DNA of 64,000 nucleotides. It comes from Actinomycetaceae bacterium (GTDB lineage Bacteria; Actinomycetota; Actinomycetes; Actinomycetales; Actinomycetaceae). A program made the position numbers and the translations under genes. The stretch spans positions 67,739-131,738 of the forward strand of contig JAUMUM010000004.1 of assembly GCA_030530685.1 (NCBI GenBank). Reading direction: 5' to 3'. Below are positions 62,120 through 64,000 of the stretch, one piece after another; the first letter of the stretch is position 1, and the number at the start of each line of letters is the position of its first letter. The notes beneath the pieces are model-generated. The model did not search any database. It was given only the letters and a program-made list of their open reading frames with translations, and had not been told where the DNA came from.

Positions 62120-63172
62120 TTTTTCCTTCCCTTGATTGCGCTTGCGTTGGCAGGGTCGCGAGGCGGGACGAAGCGCGGCGGCAGGGACGACCGCTTCTCG
62201 GGCATCCCCGGATGGCGGGCCCTCGTGAACGGCGGGCTGGGCCGCTCGTCGGTGCTACCTGGCGAGGGCCCGACCGCGCATTGGAGGACGCACCCGAACA
62301 CTGACGGCCCGGCTGGGAACCGAGGCACCACGTCGTCGCGGCACGCTGCCCAGGCGCACGCGCAGCTGCCAACGTTTCCGGCGCATCCACACGCACGATG
62401 TCGCCGGTAGGAGCCCATCCGACGCCGCGTTTGGGCGGATGGGAGAAACTGTCCGACCGCTTCGGACGGTAGTGCCGACTCAGCGGTCGGTCGAACGGGT
62501 CAGGGTTCGGACGCTCTATGCGCTGCGACGAAGATCGACGACGCAGCCCCACTGGCTCGCGCGAACCCAGCGCACGAAGGCGGAGCGCCGACCGACCGAG
62601 GGCCCTCGCGAAGTCCGGCAGGCGGCACATCGCAACGGCCTCGCACAGGTACCAGCTAGCGCCTCACGAAAAGCCCCTCAGCCTTCGTAACGCAGTCGCC
62701 AACTTGCTCGGGCGCCTCCGCCCGGATCGTTCAACCACGACCATCGTGCCTCCATTGCCCGGCGGCCGCCTCTGGCCGCTCAACGAATGCCGTCGTATGA
62801 CGTACTGAATATACATAGGGGGTCGAGGCCGGTCAATTCGGCGGAACGAGGCGTCTTCCCGCGCCGCTGGGTGATGTGCGGGGCAGGATAATGTGCGGAA
62901 CAGGGCGATGTGCGCCGCTGGATCGTCCTTGCCGCTCGGTCACATGCCGTGTCGTCCGGCAAACATTCGCGCAGTTCGGTTTCGTCCTGCGGTGGCTGGC
63001 GACCTCGCGCACTGGCCGGCAACCTCTGGCACCATTGGGAAACGCCCCTCACTGCCCAGCAAACGCTCTGGTCTGTCCGGCAAACACTCTGGGCTGGCGC
63101 CCTCCCACAGCCTGGCGGCTTTTCGTCGTCTGCGGAAAGGTTCGTGCCGTCGGCTCCCCTCGCATCACGCAA
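62120..63172. other. 1-kb region without a supported gene
   Basis: No convincing gene: open frames are short and arginine/serine-rich. It contains duplicated short words: two 21-base units at 63052-63072 and 63073-63093 (CTG.CC.GCAAAC.CTCTGG), and GATGTGCGG/AATGTGCGG near 62873-62912. No tRNA or transposon motif was seen. Confidence 0.5.
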
Positions 63173-63784
63173 TCAGGCCGTCCATCGCAGTCCAAAGCGG
63201 CGTTCCTGGCTCTCGCGCAGACCCTGCTGCACCTTCCAGGTGGCCCCCGAAAGCGGAATGTACTCATGTGTCTCCCGCGTGTAGCCGCGCGCCACCGCCC
63301 AACTCCAGATGCGCGAGCACTGGATCACGGCCGCCGCCTCAAGAGGTGGCGGCCACTGCCCCGTCCAGGACAGTCCCAAGAGCGGCATAGCCGTGCCGTC
63401 TGGCAACACCATATGGACATCCACGCTCTTGAGGTGCTTACCGAAGGTCACACGGGCGAACAGGCTGGTGCGCGAAGTTGGCCACGGTACATCACGCGAG
63501 CGTCCGTACGCGTGCAGATGGACGCCGTCGGCATCCAGCACCGTTCGGTTGAAAAACGTAAGGACGACCAACGCCAACAATGCCACGCCCACCACCAGCG
63601 CCAACAGAATATAACCGATCTGGTCCGGCTCATAAATAATGAGTCCCACACCGGTGTACAGGCTGCCGAGGCTCAACCACACCGCCACCCAGAGGCCAAG
63701 GCCGTAGGACGTGAGCTTGGGCCGAAGCACGAGTCGCTCCTGTGTGAGCGGTATGGGCCTTCCCTCGTCCTTAAACACGTCCAT
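63173..63784 (-). CDS. Membrane protein with PH-like domain, unknown function
   Basis: 203 aa from the ATG at 63784; two transmembrane helices (about residues 22-44 and 54-75), then a beta-rich domain (NRTVLDADGVHLHAYGRSRDVPWPTSRTSLFARVTF, HMVLPDGTAMPL) typical of PH-like/YdbT-type proteins, and a C-terminal helix. Frame stays open to 63925, adding three heptapeptide-like units; no good ribosome-binding site decides between starts. Similar to the protein at 28021 in architecture only. Confidence 0.6.
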   Translation of the reverse strand: MDVFKDEGRPIPLTQERLVLRPKLTSYGLGLWVAVWLSLGSLYTGVGLIIYEPDQIGYILLALVVGVALLALVVLTFFNRTVLDADGVHLHAYGRSRDVPWPTSRTSLFARVTFGKHLKSVDVHMVLPDGTAMPLLGLSWTGQWPPPLEAAAVIQCSRIWSWAVARGYTRETHEYIPLSGATWKVQQGLRESQERRFGLRWTA

Positions 63785-63837
63785 CTCCTCACCGTACGCT
63801 TCGACGCTCAGCGGGAACAGCCGCTCATCTGCGGGTA

Positions 63838-63900
63838 GTCCGGCGGTGGCGCGACCCAGTCCAGTGGTGGCGCGCCCCCGTCCGGCGGCGGCGCGCCCGT
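63838..63900. repeat. Three tandem 21-bp units
   Basis: GTCC(G/A)G(C/T)GG(T/C)GGCGCG-type units at 63838-63858, 63859-63879 and 63880-63900. In the minus-strand frame upstream of the PH-like gene they encode RAAAGRG, RATTGLG and RATAGLP. Confidence 0.75.
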
Positions 63901-64000
63901 GCCAGTAACCCCAAACCGGCCCCACGGAACCGGAATCCGGCCCACAGGACCAAGAGCCGACCGGACCACGACTTACCGTGTCCCTGCGGGGCCGGACCCA

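Noticed and set aside
62120..63172. tRNA or small RNA gene
   Set aside because: No TPsiC-like GGTTCRA with matching acceptor stem and no terminator hairpin with U-tract.

Overview
This window is chromosomal DNA from a high-GC Gram-positive bacterium of the Actinobacteria, most plausibly an Actinomycetaceae-type organism. The pointers are the GC-rich sequence, many GTG starts, ATGA/GTGA start-stop overlaps, an LPXTG-anchored surface protein, a FemAB-type peptidoglycan-bridge enzyme, and PadR/HAAS, MerR and ClpN-type regulators of actinobacterial flavour. The species cannot be fixed from sequence alone. I see no rRNA, tRNA, CRISPR array, prophage or intact insertion sequence.

Layout. 1-5.1 kb: start of an AMP-binding enzyme, an M18 aminopeptidase, then a five-gene PadR-controlled operon (PadR, HAAS-type membrane protein, PLDc_N membrane protein, ABC ATPase, ABC permease) behind a striking palindromic operator. 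5.2-10.7 kb: a CycA-type permease, a glutamine amidotransferase, YjbR-, YagU- and YedI-like proteins. 10.9-27.7 kb is a signalling block: two paralogous soluble Aer-like PAS proteins (10.9 and 21.3 kb); fumarase and an M48 protease; an OmpR-type two-component system beside a MacB-like ABC transporter; an ABC-2 transporter with a DesKR-like two-component system; and a MerR/carboxymuconolactone-decarboxylase pair. 28-36 kb: PH-like and lipoproteins, CstA with YbdD, LysP, an HdeD-like protein. 36-43.6 kb: an FGGY kinase; an alkylation-repair group (Tag, and an ECF-type sigma factor overlapping Ogt); an MHS-family transporter; and a two-gene unit of a small HTH protein with a ClpN-SRPBCC fusion. 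43.7-53.1 kb: a FemX-like enzyme, a cutinase-like hydrolase, then a sulfur amino-acid group (MalY-type lyase, Cys/Met-metabolism PLP enzyme, MmuM, divergent MmuP) and a HAD phosphatase. 53.3-64 kb: an unlisted 42-residue membrane peptide, small membrane and lipoproteins, an ICMT-like methyltransferase, a MarR gene with a frameshifted quinone oxidoreductase, an MdaB-like flavoprotein, an LPXTG protein and a PH-like membrane protein.

How it fits together. Nutrient capture dominates: D-Ala/Gly/D-Ser (CycA), lysine (LysP), S-methylmethionine (MmuP), carbon-starvation substrates (CstA/YbdD), an MHS-type organic solute. MmuP, MmuM, MalY and the CGL-like enzyme form a coherent S-methylmethionine/methionine/cysteine scavenging set. 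Three ABC exporters each sit with their own regulator, suggesting envelope-stress or antimicrobial-peptide responses. Intergenic tracts and several enzyme loops carry short tandem duplications, often of 21-bp period, and low-complexity insertions in otherwise conserved enzymes recur across the window.
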